Assembly (NCBI RefSeq): GCF_041146395.1
Contig: NC_091010.1
Coordinates: 50,178,001-50,242,000 of the forward strand
Direction of reading: 5' to 3'
Source: Eulemur rufifrons
Lineage: Eukaryota > Chordata > Mammalia > Primates > Lemuridae
Length of the DNA stretch: 64,000 nucleotides
The notes under the pieces are model-generated. The model was not told the origin of the DNA. It was given only the letters and a program-made list of their open reading frames with translations, and searched no databases. This document shows, piece after piece, positions 37,880 through 50,701 of this stretch. The translations under genes and the position numbers were made by a program. Numbering within the stretch: the first letter of the stretch is position 1; each line of letters begins with the position of its first letter.

Positions 37880-38896
37880 CTGGAAATGGGGTTGGGGAAG
37901 AAAAGGCTAAGTCAGACCTCTAGGGTCACAGGAACAAGTGAAGAAGGGGCAGTCGCCTGAGTACATATAATTCCTCACAGGGCATGGAACAGTGGCCCAA
38001 GCAAGCCAACTTGCTTATTGGAATTTGAGAGCAGGAAGCAATCTGAGAGCAGCCCTGGGTCCAGCTTGGTGAGAACGTCTCTGACGGGGGGCTGGGACCC
38101 CTGGGGTGGGCAGGGCTGGCTCTCTGGTGCTGTCCTTTAATGGTTGGGGACTTCTGTGTTTCCTCAGTGTCCTCTCTCTCACTGGAGCTGGTCAGCAGGG
38201 AAGGCTGGTGCATACACTGGTCGTGTTAAGACGTGTACTTCATTTGTATATAAAAAGTTTAAATAATTAAGAGGCGTATATATACATATAACAAAATAAC
38301 AGGCATTTTGGAAAAATAGGAAAAAAATTGCCTGTAATTAATGTGTGAATATTTTGCCTCATTTCCTTCTGGCACTTCTTTTGTAGCTTGTAAAAATATA
38401 CTGGCAGCCTCAGAGCACGCACTATTGAGTCCCCTGCTCTTCAAATGACGCTGTTACCTCCTAACAACGTTCTTCAGAAGTCTTCATGCTTTTGTCACTG
38501 TCCCATCATTGTTGGACAATTTGGGGACATTTTCTCCTAATAGATTCCTAGCATTTTTGTTGCCCTTGATGCATATTATCAAATTGTTTTCCAAGAGGAA
38601 ACAAAGGGCTCACAGGCTCTAGGACATCTGGGCCAAACCCTTGCCCTGTTGCTTCCTGGCCGTGAGCCTCCACCTTCCTACCTGTGAATCTGAGAGCAGC
38701 GTCGGCCTCCTCCAAGATGAGGTAGGATAATTGACCTACCTCATTTTCTCAGATGACAAGAGTTTGTTTTTCTCAGGCCAAACTCCTTACTCTCCCTCCC
38801 ATGTTCCCGCCCTGGGTTTTAGCACTTGAGCAAACATGGCTAGAGTCAACGCAGCGCCTGCTGCTGATTTAGGGCAAAGCAAAACAATGGACTGAC

Positions 38897-38977
38897 CTGG
38901 GGCACCTGGAGGTCCCGGGGGTCCCATGGCTCCAGGAGGTCCCGGGGGGCCTGGGACAGTGAGCGTTGATGACCCCT
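38897..38977 (-). CDS. COL17A1: COL17A1 exon 34, start of COL14
   Basis: 81 nt. [20 protein letters not shown] then PGPPGAP. The non-collagenous EGSSTLTV separates COL15 from the next block. Confidence 0.95.
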
Positions 38978-39255
38978 CTGCAAACAGAAGGCACACGGAA
39001 CACTGAGCCCCGCTCTTCTCGCTCAGAGGGGCTGGGGCCCGAGCCAGGCTGTGGGCTGCACAGGCTCCTTTCTTCCTCTGCTCACAGCTAAACCTCCACC
39101 CTCCCCTCGCTGCTCATCCAAACTGCTCACAGCCACAGCCTGCCCAGAGCACCAGGCCTGCAGACTGGCACTTCCTGGAGGGCAGAGCCAGGGTAGGTGC
39201 CAGCAACACGGGAGAGAAAGGCACAAGAAGGAGGGTCCCTCCCAGACCTGCCTAC

Positions 39256-39291
39256 CTGAAGTCACAATCTTGCCTGGGGCTCCTGGTTCAC
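39256..39291 (-). CDS. COL17A1: COL17A1 exon 33, end of COL15
   Basis: 36 nt. GEPGAPGKIVTS: the last Gly-X-Y triplets of COL15 and the start of the NC15 linker. Confidence 0.94.
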
Positions 39292-41083
39292 CTGGGAGAG
39301 GAGGAAGAGGAGGAGAGTAAGTGTTCCAAGGATCAATTAGTGGCTCCATAAAAAATTATTTTCAAGGCTTCTGATTGCATTTGAGATCCATCCCCGGGGC
39401 CTCTCACTCTCGGGCTAAAGGCATTTTAATGAGCTACAGAGGGGCGTGCAGGATGCCTTAAGCATGGGTTTCTCATCCATCTTTGCCAGAGCAGGGCTGC
39501 ACTGGGGCCCGTGGGAGGGTTTGCCGTTCAGTGAGGCCAGAGTAAGGCCAGCCTGAGAGCCACTCGTGCTCCCACTGTCCATCTCCTCTGCCCCGGAATT
39601 GCCCTAGGTGGGAAAATTACCCGAAGGTCAAAAAACGGGGGTGGTGAGCCCCAAGGTAGAGCAGGGTTCCCACAGTGTTCCTTGGGACAGTTGTAGGGGC
39701 TGTGCAGAACTTAAAGGGGGCTCTGTGGTTGGTAAGTCTGGGAAATTGTGAGTTATATGCAGGTTAGCAGTCTTCTGCCTTGTGTCTCAGAGCATTGAAA
39801 ATGCAAAAGTTCATGGAGGACTTCCGAGAAGAGGACATCGGATTCACACGTTCCCAAACTTATCAACCACTGAATGCATCTCTCAGAACTAATGATCTGG
39901 GGACTGGCTTAGGGAAATCATCCTCTAGGAGCCACTTTTTTCATTTCCCAAGGTCTGTGAGCAAAGAAGTCATTCACATGATGAAAGGATAATACTGAAT
40001 TCCCCTGGGGGGCAGCAGAGGGCTGGTCCCTGCTCACTACCCCCAGTCCCGGGGCAAGGCCAAGATAGGAGAAAGCCCTCGACTTTGTCTTGTTGGACAT
40101 AATCCAACATTAGGTAAAATGTCCACTCTTGTGCACATTATCCAGGGAGGGTCTGAAGTCTGCCTTGGACAGGAAGTCATGGGTCCTGGAGAACCCTCAG
40201 GAATCCCCAAACCCATGAGACTCTACTAAAGGTATCATCCACTCATGACCAGATTTGTGGACCCAGAGATTTTTCTGCCTGGGATGTATGAACTCGGTCG
40301 TCATTATTTTGGAATTACATTTACTTATCCCTAAAGAACTGCTTGGCCCAACCAGTCACTGGAAATAGTTTCTGGAAGGTAGTTATTTTAGGGTCCCACC
40401 GAGGGTGGCAGTGACTGCTCATGACGGAGCATGGCTCCACAGTGTGTCGGGCTCAGGAGCATGGGGTCGCAGGCACAGAAGGAGAAGGACCATCCCTGAG
40501 ATTGTGTCTCCCTGGACTTGCTCAGGGTCGGGGTCTGAGGGGCAGAACTGGGCAAGAGTGTCACCACGCTGCTCCACCAGATCACCCCTGAGGATTATTT
40601 CCCCTCTTAGTACTTGGACTTGCCCTCTTAGTAGCACTTAACATCCCTCTCGGCCCACATTGGAGCCGCCTCTCAGGAAGGGTCTGGTGTACTCAGTCAC
40701 ATCAAGGCCTGAATGATAAGGGTTCCTGTCCCCGGAGAAGAGACCCGTCGGTGGGGACCAAGCAATAACGGGGGCATTTTAGAGGCAAACCAGGGGATGG
40801 AAAGGCAGCACCCTTCCAGGTCTTCCTGCGGCGATGGCCTGGAGACACCCGGGTAGGCAAGTGGGTCTCAGGGTGTGGGAAGGGTGGGGCTTGGCGGTTA
40901 AGGCTTCCGTCACTCAGCGCAAGTCCCCCCGGCACCCAACCTCACAGCCTTCCGCTGGAGCCACTAGATGCCACTGTTGCTCCAGGCTCCGGCCAGAGAG
41001 GGCCCTCCCTCCCGCCAGTCCCTGCATTCCTGCAAAAAACGGCTGGTGAAAAGAAAGGATACAGCATTTGGAAAATCACTTAC
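39292..41083 (-). other. COL17A1: COL17A1 intron 32, no gene seen
   Basis: 1.8 kb of unique sequence. I recognise no transposable element and no collagen-coding triplet run on either strand. Confidence 0.6.
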
Positions 41084-41119
41084 CTTTAGTCCCTGGTCGC
41101 CCGGGGGTACCAGGAAGTC
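41084..41119 (-). CDS. COL17A1: COL17A1 exon 32, COL15
   Basis: 36 nt. GLPGTPGRPGTK, Gly-X-Y. It is flanked by introns of 1.8 and 0.9 kb. Confidence 0.93.
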
Positions 41120-42048
41120 CTGATGTGATTGGAAACAAGTCAGTCAGAATAACAAAGGCCCGGTAATTCCAGATCCCTTTGAGTGGTGACCTGCACTCTG
41201 TCACCCGGCACAGCCACAGCTGCAGGATGAAACCCTGAGACCCGAATACTCTGCTTCCACCTTATCCCAGGCCGCCCCGGGGAGCCCTTGCTCCGAGCCC
41301 TTGTCCCTCTCCGGGAAGTGGCGCAACAGCTGTGCTGGGGGCAGGCAGAGGCCCAGGGGCTCAGCTCTGGGGGGATTCCAGGCCCATGCGTCATAACCCC
41401 CTGGGGCCTGCAGAGTGGGGTCCGGCTCTTGTGCCCAGTGCAGGCCACCTTCCCACCTCGATCTACTGAACTGTCCCCTGAGACCATTGGAAGGATGCCA
41501 CTGTGTGCCCAACTGCTGGGGGCCTGCAGCGTGATTTCATTTTAAATCTTTGCCTAACTTCCTTCAGGAAATGAGGGGCTGGGTGTGGTGACAATTTCTC
41601 ACATCCAGATGGGGGCACACGGGTCCAACTAAGGACAGGCTTTAACACGGAGGCTGTCCCAGGGAAACCCAGCCCTCCCGAGGGGGGTGAGCGTCCATGC
41701 CCTGCATCTGCCAGCGGGGACCATGGGCCTCTGTGGGGCTAACGGAGCTCCCCGGTGGGCTCCGGGCCTCCCCTTGGGATTCTTACACCAGAGGGGAACG
41801 GAGCACAGGCAGACAGAATCAGCACACGCCTAACCTCATTTCTACTAGAATGGTGTTCTGGACCGTTCTGTGACTATTTTTCCTACCTAAGGTACCTCTC
41901 AAGGCACAGAGAAAGGGGGGTGTTTACCAGGGAGTTGGGGGAGGAGAAGAAACTCCTAGTGACTGCAGGAACAGCACTGGCCAGAGGCCAGAGGCCACCC
42001 TAGGAGGACGTGGGCAGCGTGGCGGGTGGGAGTGACTCAGTGACTCAC

Positions 42049-42075
42049 CCTGAGGTCCCTGGGGTCCAGTGAGAC
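42049..42075 (-). CDS. COL17A1: COL17A1 exon 31, COL15
   Basis: 27 nt. GLTGPQGPQ, Gly-X-Y; the donor is CAGG|gtgagt. Confidence 0.92.
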
Positions 42076-42879
42076 CTGCAGAAAATCAGACACAAGAAAG
42101 AAGAGCTGAGGGGTTGAGAGCCGTCCCTGAGGAACCACACTCTCCCCTGCAGGGGCAGCAGGTGGGCCTGGCAGAGGAGGGCCATGGGCACAGGACACGC
42201 CTCACACTGGGCAGCGGGACTCCAGGCCCCTCCCAGCTCTGGACAGAGAGCAATCCTTTGGGCTGTGCAGTGAAGCCACCCCCTGCTCCGTCGGGTGGTG
42301 GTTCTGAGCCTATTTGGGTTCATGGACCTTTCTGGAATCTGAGGGGAGCCTGGAACCCAGGGCTCTCACACACTCCCTTAGAGCTCCCGTCTGGGAGCCA
42401 TGGAGGCAGAGGCCACCCTGCTCTCAGAGGCCCCCAGGACGCCTGTTTCGAGTGTTCAGCTTTCTTGGCTGGTTTTGGTTTATTCTTCCTGCAGCCCTGA
42501 GAAATCTGCCCTTGTTTGGCCTTGGTGGGGACTTTAACCATGGCTCTCTCCTTGGACTGGTGAGTATTGGTGAGGGTCCGGGTACAGCCCCAGGAGAGCA
42601 GGACAGGAGGGGAAGGGCCCAGAATAGTAAGACACTGAGGTGACATTCAAGCCTGTCATTTTAAGAGAGTCCTTGCCCCTCTCTAGAACTCCTTGCCCCT
42701 TTCTAGAACTCCTTGCTTTCAGCTATTAATCTTTCTCTTCCAAATTGCCAGACTTGGTCACTCAGGTGTGTACCAGGGCCCACAACCACTATGTACACAG
42801 CACAAGTCAACAGTGTGGCAGTTCCCTGCTGAGCTGCCAAAGGAAAGGGGTAAGGCCTGCGTGGGTGTACCTGTGCATG

Positions 42880-42955
42880 CACGCACACACGTACACACAG
42901 CCATGCACACACCCCCCACACCCCACACCCACACAGCCACACACACAGGCATGTA
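42880..42955 (+). repeat. CA-rich low-complexity tract
   Basis: cacgcacacacgtacacacagccatgcacacacc... interrupted CA repeats in intron 30. Confidence 0.75.
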
Positions 42956-42993
42956 CACCCGGCAGGGCGTGGCTCCCTCTTCTTTGCTGTTAC

Positions 42994-43065
42994 CTGGCTT
43001 CCCTGGGTCTCCGGAAGGTCCTGGCGGGCCGCGGATCCCAGGCATCCCTGTCAGACCTTGTTCAC
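42994..43065 (-). CDS. COL17A1: COL17A1 exon 30, COL15
   Basis: 72 nt. [20 protein letters not shown] then PGKP, Gly-X-Y. Confidence 0.95.
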
Positions 43066-43285
43066 CTGGAGAGAGCACAACCAACATGGAAATGTTTTCC
43101 AGTTAGGAAAGCAGAATGGCCAGCGGTTTCCGCTGACGGAATCCGGGCTGACGGTTTCCTAGCTGGCTTGCTGGCAGGTGGAGAGAACAGGAGCAGAACC
43201 AGGGCCACACGCTGGGACATGGGCAGTGCAGGGAGTGGGAGGTGGGGCAGGCAATGGGGCTGGGGGGAGCAGAGCAGTGACCAAC

Positions 43286-43321
43286 CTCTTGGACCTTGCT
43301 GTCCGTCTGGGCCCGCGGGAC
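43286..43321 (-). CDS. COL17A1: COL17A1 exon 29, COL15
   Basis: 36 nt. GPAGPDGQQGPR. Its first bases form the 3' end of the miR-936-like hairpin that spans the acceptor. Confidence 0.95.
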
Positions 43322-43401
43322 CTGGTAAAGCAGAAGCAAAGTCCATCAGTAGGTCCTGGAACTACTTCTGTGCCTCCTCCCTCCTGCCCCAGCGGCTTCG
43401 A
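43306..43401 (-). ncRNA. MIR936: MIR936-orthologous hairpin across intron 28/exon 29
   Basis: Human MIR936 lies in COL17A1 and its precursor ends in the exon coding GPAGPD. The minus strand here aligns with the human precursor as I recall it over its whole length, including gctttaccag at the acceptor and the exon start. The mature region (human begins ACAGUAGAGGG) reads GGGCAGGAGGGAGG here, with a 1-nt gap in the seed. The key stem is kept: GCAGGA pairs with TTCTGC, against GUAGAG with UUCUAC in human. Whether it is processed is unknown; the same bases serve as polypyrimidine tract and acceptor. Confidence 0.5.
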
Positions 43402-43729
43402 AGCACGTTGTCTCCCAGGTGGGGGCCCCCGCAGCTTCCTGCAGCCACCAGCCACGGGAGAAGCCCTGTCTTTGCCGTGGCCTCTGGATCCAGCGTTCTC
43501 TCTGCCCCCTTCTCCTAAACCAGCCATTGTCTATTTTCCTGCTGAGAATTGCTCAGTCACTCCCTGTCGAATAGCAAGAGCCGAGATGCCCAATGCTTGT
43601 CTCGTTTACTTGAGGTCCTAGAAGTCAAGGTCTCCCAGGTTCTTGTCTCCTCTGCGCTAGGCATTATCCTAACCTCTGTCCAAAGTAGTGTCCTTCTGGG
43701 ACTGTCTGCCCTTTCCCTTGTCACTCATG

Positions 43730-44000
43730 TTGTCCCTCCATGGAATTTTCCAAACTGGCTGTGATTAAAATCCTCCTAGCTTTTTAGGACCATCTGAAAT
43801 GCCACTTCCTCCGTCCTTCTGGTTTGAAGAAATCTCTCCTTCAACTGTATCCTTACAGCACTCTGTATCTTTCACGGCACGTGTCACCTCCTGCAAGTCT
43901 TCTCTGCCCTCAAGGGAGGTAAAGGACCTCACTTGCCCAGAGCACTGTCCTGCTTGTGGCCGGCCCTCACTAACAGCTGGTTAAGTGGATCAGAGTGATC
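43730..44000. repeat. L2-like fragment in intron 28
   Basis: ttaggaccatctgaaatgccacttcctccg...gaagaaatctctccttcaactg...cacggcacgtgtcacctcctgc resembles antisense L2 3' sequence. Confidence 0.4.
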
Positions 44001-44486
44001 AGAGTGCAGATGTCACATCCGAAGGGGTCAACTTAAACCCCTCCAGGGCTTGGCACTGAATGCCTGGCCCCCGGAGGCTTTGGTGGCCTTCCACAGCCAG
44101 GCTGACAGACACCTTGGTAAGGGTCAGCCAGAGGTTTAAAACGTGGATCTGGCCTTGAGACTCACCCTGGGATCCCTGGAATACTCAGGGTTCCCAGGGA
44201 CCTCAACACTGTCCCCCAACCCAGGGGAGCCCACAGGCAGGCTCCAGGGTGAGTGTGCCATGCCCTGCTTCTTGCTTCCCAGAGCATGAGAAACCCACCG
44301 AGGTACCTGCAGCTCTCTGAGCCCCAGGAAGGCTGCCCCAACCTGGAAATAGCCTGTAAAGGGAGACTCTACCAGAGGTGGGCAGGCCAGAAAGCAGGGC
44401 AGACAGCTCTAGAAGGATCTCTCCAGGGCCGTGATGACCATTTGAATGGGGCAGACCCACTGCCCCTGTTCCTTTGGGACACTTAC

Positions 44487-44549
44487 CCATTGCTCCTTTA
44501 GCCCCGGGCTCACCCACGGCACCAGGCAGACCTCTCATGCCAGGCTCGC
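44487..44549 (-). CDS. COL17A1: COL17A1 exon 28, COL15
   Basis: 63 nt. GEPGMRGLPGAVGEPGAKGA then M, Gly-X-Y; the donor is ATGG|gtaagt. Confidence 0.95.
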
Positions 44550-45196
44550 CTGCAAAGGACCAAGGACTAGCTGGTGGGACTTGCAAGCTATGTGTGCTTC
44601 ATCATGGTAGCCCTCCTCCCCTCCTCCCCAGTCCCCACCAAGCCCTGCCCTGCTCCAGCCAAAGGCGGGCAGGGAGGCAGCTTCTGCTTTGATTCCAGGG
44701 TCTGGGGCCCCTGGCTCCCCTGGGCAGCAGGCATGGGCTGACCCAGAAGCCATGCCCAATCTGAAGGGGCGTGTGTATGAGTTCTGGTTCCCTGGAAACA
44801 GAAAGCTACCCCTTGTAGTCAAAGCATTATTACTATCAATTTCTTTTTAATCTTGCAAGTTGGCAGGTCAGTGGCTGAGAGGATACAAGTGGTACAAACT
44901 TTCTGCTGTTTGGGAAGATATTGATTTTCCTAACTGGATTCCCCAAAAGAATCAGGGACAACCCTGAACTCCCCATATCTCCCCATTTACTGTTTGGACT
45001 ATATATTTGGATGCTTCTGTATCGTTCACTCAGGGCTTTATTTTCTTTTGTCTTGTGCTTTTCCTAGGGCACAAGTTTCCTGAAGGTTTTTAGACGAGAC
45101 TCTGTCTCATACCTATGAATTCTTCCCACCCGCAGTGACTGATGGATTTACAAAAAATCATGAATGTGTTAAAGTCGATTCCTGTGTAGGACTCAC

Positions 45197-45232
45197 CTGT
45201 GAGGCCTCGGGGTCCTTTCTCCCCCTGGTCAC
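45197..45232 (-). CDS. COL17A1: COL17A1 exon 27, COL15
   Basis: 36 nt. GDQGEKGPRGLT, Gly-X-Y with a KGPRG charged pair motif. Confidence 0.95.
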
Positions 45233-45743
45233 CTAAAACAAACACGGGGAGGGGAGGAGGAAGCAACGGTTGTGAGCAAGGAAAACAATCTCACACAGTA
45301 ACAGGCTCCTAGGCTGCGGGACAGTTCTCACTGTGTGACATTGGCGAGGACACCGCACTAATGCAGATTCGATGCAGCTGAGGGGCACCACGGTCCACCT
45401 CTGGCAGGGCCACGTCCCAGCCACACACTGACCCCAGCCCCGGTAGCTGCACAAATGGATGCCATGGGCCCAGGGAGGCCCAGACTGGAGGACAGGCACC
45501 TTGGAATGCTGCATCCTCACCACCCCGAGGACCACTAACCACAGCCATGTGACATTGGCACTTGTTTCTCCCCTGTGCCTCCATTGCCCTGAGATGTTGG
45601 ACTAGAATGAGCTCTTAGGTCCCTCTCAGAGTCCCTCTGGCTCTTAGCCAGAGCCCTGCGCATCCTTGGACCCTGTGGCGAAGGGCCCAGCTGGGCTCCC
45701 AGGAGTGACGCAGATCATGGCGATGACCAAGTAAGCAGCATAC

Positions 45744-45779
45744 CTTTGGGTCCTGGTGGTCCCACTGGTCCTTTGTCAC
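45744..45779 (-). CDS. COL17A1: COL17A1 exon 26, COL15
   Basis: 36 nt. GDKGPVGPPGPK, Gly-X-Y. Confidence 0.95.
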
Positions 45780-45988
45780 CTGAAAAAGAAGTGGACACCT
45801 TGGTGTAAAGAATCCTTGGTGTAAAGAGCCCTGTAGGGGGTGACCAGGAAGGGGCAACGTCTGACTCTGAAGACAGGTTCCCCCACCCTCACCTCACCTA
45901 GCCCTCTCGCACGTGTCAGCCCGCACAGGCTGTGAGTCACGTCCATCAGACCCTCCCTGTCCCCCCCAGACCTCCTCCCCCAGCTCAC

Positions 45989-46042
45989 CTTTGACACCAG
46001 GGAGTCCTACTTCACCTCGGAGCCCTTGGAGACCTATAGAAC
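45989..46042 (-). CDS. COL17A1: COL17A1 exon 25, COL15
   Basis: 54 nt. GSIGLQGLRGEVGLPGVK, Gly-X-Y. Confidence 0.95.
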
Positions 46043-46619
46043 CTGCCCAGCGGAGGAAACCATGCAGGTAGATTAGTGTCCCCAGCCTTGGAAGGGATGG
46101 ATATACATGCACACACACGTGCACACACATGCACACACAGGCACATGCTCCTGGAGTGAAATCAAGGGCTGCTTCCCACAGGTCCTCCCCTAGTCCCTGC
46201 TGGGTTGCCCTGGCCCGGGTGCCCAGCCCCTGCCAGTGACCAGGCATCAGAACACCTGGAGAATCTCGGCAGAAACATTAGCTGCAGCTCAAGCTTCCCA
46301 AGACAGCAGGACAAGCTCTGTGCCCACAGGGGACGATGCAGAAGCAGACCCTGGCTCAGAGGAAGGTAGGAAGGGACTTCCTATTGCTGAAGCCACTGGA
46401 GGGTCTCAGGCCCTGAGCCAGGTCAGAGTGGATCTGGATGGGACCCACTGGGGCACCCAACCTCAGCCACAAGGGACACATGCACAGACTTGAGTTTTGT
46501 GTCTCCAGGAGGCTGTCTTTATAACTGCTTCTTTTGCTTTAAAAACGCTTGGTTTTCCTTGTAACATCCCTTCCTTTGTCCCAGAAACAGCGTCTATTTA
46601 CAAGAAGCAGCACACTGAC

Positions 46620-46655
46620 CTGGGGGGCCCTGTGGGCCAGGAGAGCCGCTGGAAC
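46620..46655 (-). CDS. COL17A1: COL17A1 exon 24, COL15
   Basis: 36 nt. GSSGSPGPQGPP, Gly-X-Y. Confidence 0.95.
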
Positions 46656-47310
46656 CTGAGAAGGGGGACAAGATAGCAATTAGCAGAGGGGCAGGGACAG
46701 GCCAGGACACCTGACCCCCTGTGGAAGGGCGGGTGGGGTGAGGGCACTGAGTGTGCACTGCCCAGGCAGCATGGGTTGCCGGCAGGACCCCAAACAAGAG
46801 CACCAGGAGTGACCCCAGTGCAATGTCCTCCTTAGGGAGGAGGCTGCAGCTGGGTGGGGGCAAGAGACCCCTACTCCTTCCTGGTCAAGGCAAGACATTT
46901 GGGCTGGGGCAGAGGTCAGGAGGAGAGGTGACCAGGTGGACACTGCACCGTGATAAGGGACCCATCCGTTCTCCCTGGGTCATCCAGACACGTTGCTTTC
47001 AATATGTGCATCTGGGCCCCAGTCAGTCAAGAAATCATCTGACTTCTGATTTCCTGAACGATCCATCCACCCACTGAGAGATCACATTATGGGGCCATCA
47101 AAGAGAAACATGGTTGGACCCATGTTTAAAATTAAAGCTCCACTTTTGATCCCACTCCCACCCCCCTACCAGGGACTCCTTTGCGGGGGGTGCTCTCTGG
47201 ACCCACCGCCCCTGCACAAGCCTGGGCAGGGGAATAGGGCCGCCCGGGATCGCACCTGCGCGCAGCCCCTCCCTGGCTAACTTGGGTACTGTTCCAGGCA
47301 CTCGACTTAC

Positions 47311-47373
47311 CTTTGGGACCCACGGAACCTGGGACACCAGGTGGGCCCTGAGGACCTGGCTTCCCGGAATCCC
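47311..47373 (-). CDS. COL17A1: COL17A1 exon 23, COL15
   Basis: 63 nt. [20 protein letters not shown] then K, Gly-X-Y. Confidence 0.95.
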
Positions 47374-48111
47374 CTGAGAAGGAAAGGAGGAGTGAGCATG
47401 TTGAGAGAGGCCCCGGCGTGGCTGCCCGCCCTGCTGGAGGTCTCTGATCCGTTTGGTGCCTCTGCGAGGGCACCTGCCAGCAAAACCCTGCAGTTCCTAA
47501 CCCCAGAGCCTCTATAGTCCATGAAGCCTGGCTCCTAGTAGACTCAATAAAAATTTGTTGCCTGGTTGAGCAATATTTAAAGAGAAAGTAAAACTGAAAA
47601 TAAAGCTTCGCGCTCATGGTCTGCTGGCACTGAGAGGATTTCTGTTGTCTCCTTGGTTCCCCCGACAGAAGCAGTCTCATGGTTCAGGGTTGAACTGTGA
47701 CACCTTCCCAGCCCCCTCTGTGCTGGGCTACGACTGTCTGGGGCTTTCTCTAACTCCCGCCCTGCCTTGCTTCAGCCAGGAGAGGCTTGAAGACCTCACC
47801 GCTGCCCACCTCCACACAAAGCCCTGCCCTGCCCTCTGCTCCCCACCCTGGCCTGACTTCTTGCGCTCCTCACTCTGGGGAGGCCACTTCCCCTGCGTCC
47901 ACTTTGCCCGAGGATTCTGAGCATTGCAGACTGGTCCCCTGCCCAGGCCTGGGCCCACACCCTCCCACACCCCATCTTTACACTGCTGTCTCCAGGGCCC
48001 AGCACAGCCCCTGGCTCAGAGTCAGGGCTCAGCCAGTGCTCCCGAAGGCAAGGGAGAGGGAAGAAGATGGAAGGAAGGAGGGGCAGGCATGGCAAAGGGA
48101 TCGCCTCTCAC

Positions 48112-48216
48112 CTCTGTCTCCTTTCTCTCCAAAGCCAGGAGGCCCTGGTTCACCTCGAGGTCCCATGGGGCCTTCTCGCCCTCTCTGGCCCATGGGTCCT
48201 TCCATGCCGGGATCTC
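48112..48216 (-). CDS. COL17A1: COL17A1 exon 22, COL15
   Basis: 105 nt. [20 protein letters not shown] then [15 protein letters not shown]. The only imperfection is GFGEK, a missing residue in one triplet, which I recall also in human (GSGEK), so it is conserved and not an error. Confidence 0.95.
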
Positions 48217-48549
48217 CTAGAGACAGGAACGGCCAACCTCAGAGTTAGGATCCGGTGCCACACCCAAGGGTGCCACAGGTAGCCTCCTGCAGCAGGGAAC
48301 TCCCTTGGGGCCTCTTTCCTGGCCTCCCTGCTTCTCCCCTCGCCTTCGTAGAGTCAGCTCAACCCAGAAGCCACAGTCACCCTTTGGAAATGTAAGCGGA
48401 TCATGTCCCTCCTCTGTTCTGGACCTGCAGATGGCTTCTCAGCTTACTGGGAGTCAAAGCTAATGTCCCCACACCTGCCTTCCCTGGGCCCAGCTCCCAT
48501 GCCTGTTCCTACCTGCTGCTCCTTGAACTCGCCCTGGGGGCCTGGCCTC

Positions 48550-49008
<459 letters not shown>

Positions 49009-49064
49009 CTAGGACCAAGAGCCTGCAGTGCCAGCAGCAGCAGAGGTCACAGCACAGTACACAC

Positions 49065-49091
49065 CTGGGATCCCAGGGAGGCCTCGATCTC
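49065..49091 (-). CDS. COL17A1: COL17A1 exon 20, COL15
   Basis: 27 nt. GDRGLPGIP, Gly-X-Y. Confidence 0.93.
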
Positions 49092-49569
49092 CTGCGGGAA
49101 CAAAGGTGAAAGAGAGAAGTCAGCCAGGGTGCTCGGCCCAATTCCTCACTGGTGGGATGCAGGCAGGTTGCCAAATTTGGCAAATAAAAATATAGATGTT
49201 CTGGTACATTTGAATTGTAGATAAACAATATTTTAAGTATGTTCCATGAAATATTTGGGACACACTTATAGTGAGAATTATTTGTTGTTTTTCTACAATT
49301 CAAACTTAATGGGGAGTCCTGTATTTTGTCTGACAACTGCAGGTTCAGGGGCTCTGGAAGCATCAGCCCCCATCCCCAGCACGGTCAGGAGGGACGTGGG
49401 CTGCAGGCTAGAGCCTGGGGGATGGGGGCTGGGAGGGGGGCAGTGACCCAGGGTGCGTGTGAGGTGCGGGGGGCAGAGGGATGAAGAGAAGTGGAGGGCC
49501 ACTGCTCGGAGAAATCCACTCCCTGCCCTGGGGTCTCTTGGGAAGCGCAGAGGAGCTGGGGGAGAGGGG

Positions 49570-49735
49570 ATCCTGTCCTCTCGGTGGTCCTCAGTATGGT
49601 TCTGGTGTTCTGGCGACAGAATCACCTGGGTGCTTACCATCCGGCACCTGGCCCCACCCACTACTGCTGAATCAGAGGCTCTGGGGGTGGGCCCAGAATC
49701 TTCTGGGGATTCTTGTACACACTAAAGTTTGATCA
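49570..49735. repeat. MER5A-type hAT remnant in intron 19
   Basis: agaatcacctgggtgcttaccatccggcacctggccccaccc...ctgaatcagaggctctgggggtgggcccagaatct is MER5A text. Confidence 0.65.
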
Positions 49736-49927
49736 AGGAGAGCTGCTCTGTGTCCAGCCGAGGGTCACAGGGATTGGAAACCTCTTCCTCCCTATGTGTC
49801 TGTCCCATTGATTTCAAATCACTTTTCAGAGTGTGAGGTGGGTTTTCTGACACTTCCCCATTGCTTGAAACAAACCATCCACCCTCACTAGTATTTAGGG
49901 TAAAAAATTTCCATGTTATATATTTAC

Positions 49928-49954
49928 CTTTAGGGCCTTGACTTCCCGTGTCAC
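49928..49954 (-). CDS. COL17A1: COL17A1 exon 19, COL15
   Basis: 27 nt. GDTGSQGPK, Gly-X-Y; the acceptor is tctggtttcag and the donor AAAG|gtaaat. Confidence 0.92.
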
Positions 49955-50330
49955 CTGAAACCAGAAAGATGTGAAAGCTGAGGGATGGCGTAAGAACCCA
50001 AGGGCCATGGTCTCCCTAGTATTTTAAAACCACTTGACAATATGTAAACAGTGTTTCAAGGTGAGGCCACATGCGGTGTGGGTCTCTCCCAGTCTGGGGC
50101 TGTATCCTCCAGCTCGTTGCTGGGCCTTTCTTAATGCTGTCTTAGGTCCCTTTCCATTCTAAGATATTCCGACTCCAAAGCCAACTCTCAACCCTCCCAA
50201 AAGATACTATAAGATCGTTCGGCTTCTCATCCTTCCATTTGGAAAAAAAGTTGTTTTCTAATCCACCCAGGTAACCCTCCTCCAGCTGCAGGAAATGAGC
50301 GCAGGGAGAGGGCTTCATCCGCCGCAATAC

Positions 50331-50360
50331 CTTTAGGGCCAGGGCTTCCTCGGAGATTTC
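50331..50360 (-). CDS. COL17A1: COL17A1 exon 18, NC16A end / COL15 start
   Basis: 30 nt. GNLRGSPGPK: the last NC16A residues and first Gly-X-Y triplets of COL15. Confidence 0.93.
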
Positions 50361-50701
50361 CTACAAGGGAAAGTAAATGCCGAGTTAGTTTCACATCTTT
50401 CGGTGTGCCTCACACGCACATAGAAGGCGATGGTGGCATGGTGGGAAGAAACAGAGGCAAAGACTGGGAATCAGATTCTAAATTGGGCTGGTCCAGTGAC
50501 GTTGGGCAACTCTTCTCTCCAGGACTCAGTTTTCCCAGCAGTCAAATGGGACCACAGCCCTGGTCCTACCTGCCTCTCCGGGCTATCGAGAGGGCGGCAG
50601 GAGCAGAGGGGCTGGGAGCGGGCGGAACGGTGCCCACGGTACGTGCGCACAGGCCCTCGGGACCCGGGGCGAGCGGGCCCTGCGCCCCGCCGAGCTCTCA
50701 C

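Noticed and set aside
48112..48216. Broken Gly-X-Y repeat (GFGEK) in exon 22 as a mutation
   Set aside because: I recall the same one-residue interruption (GSGEK) in human, so it is a normal feature.
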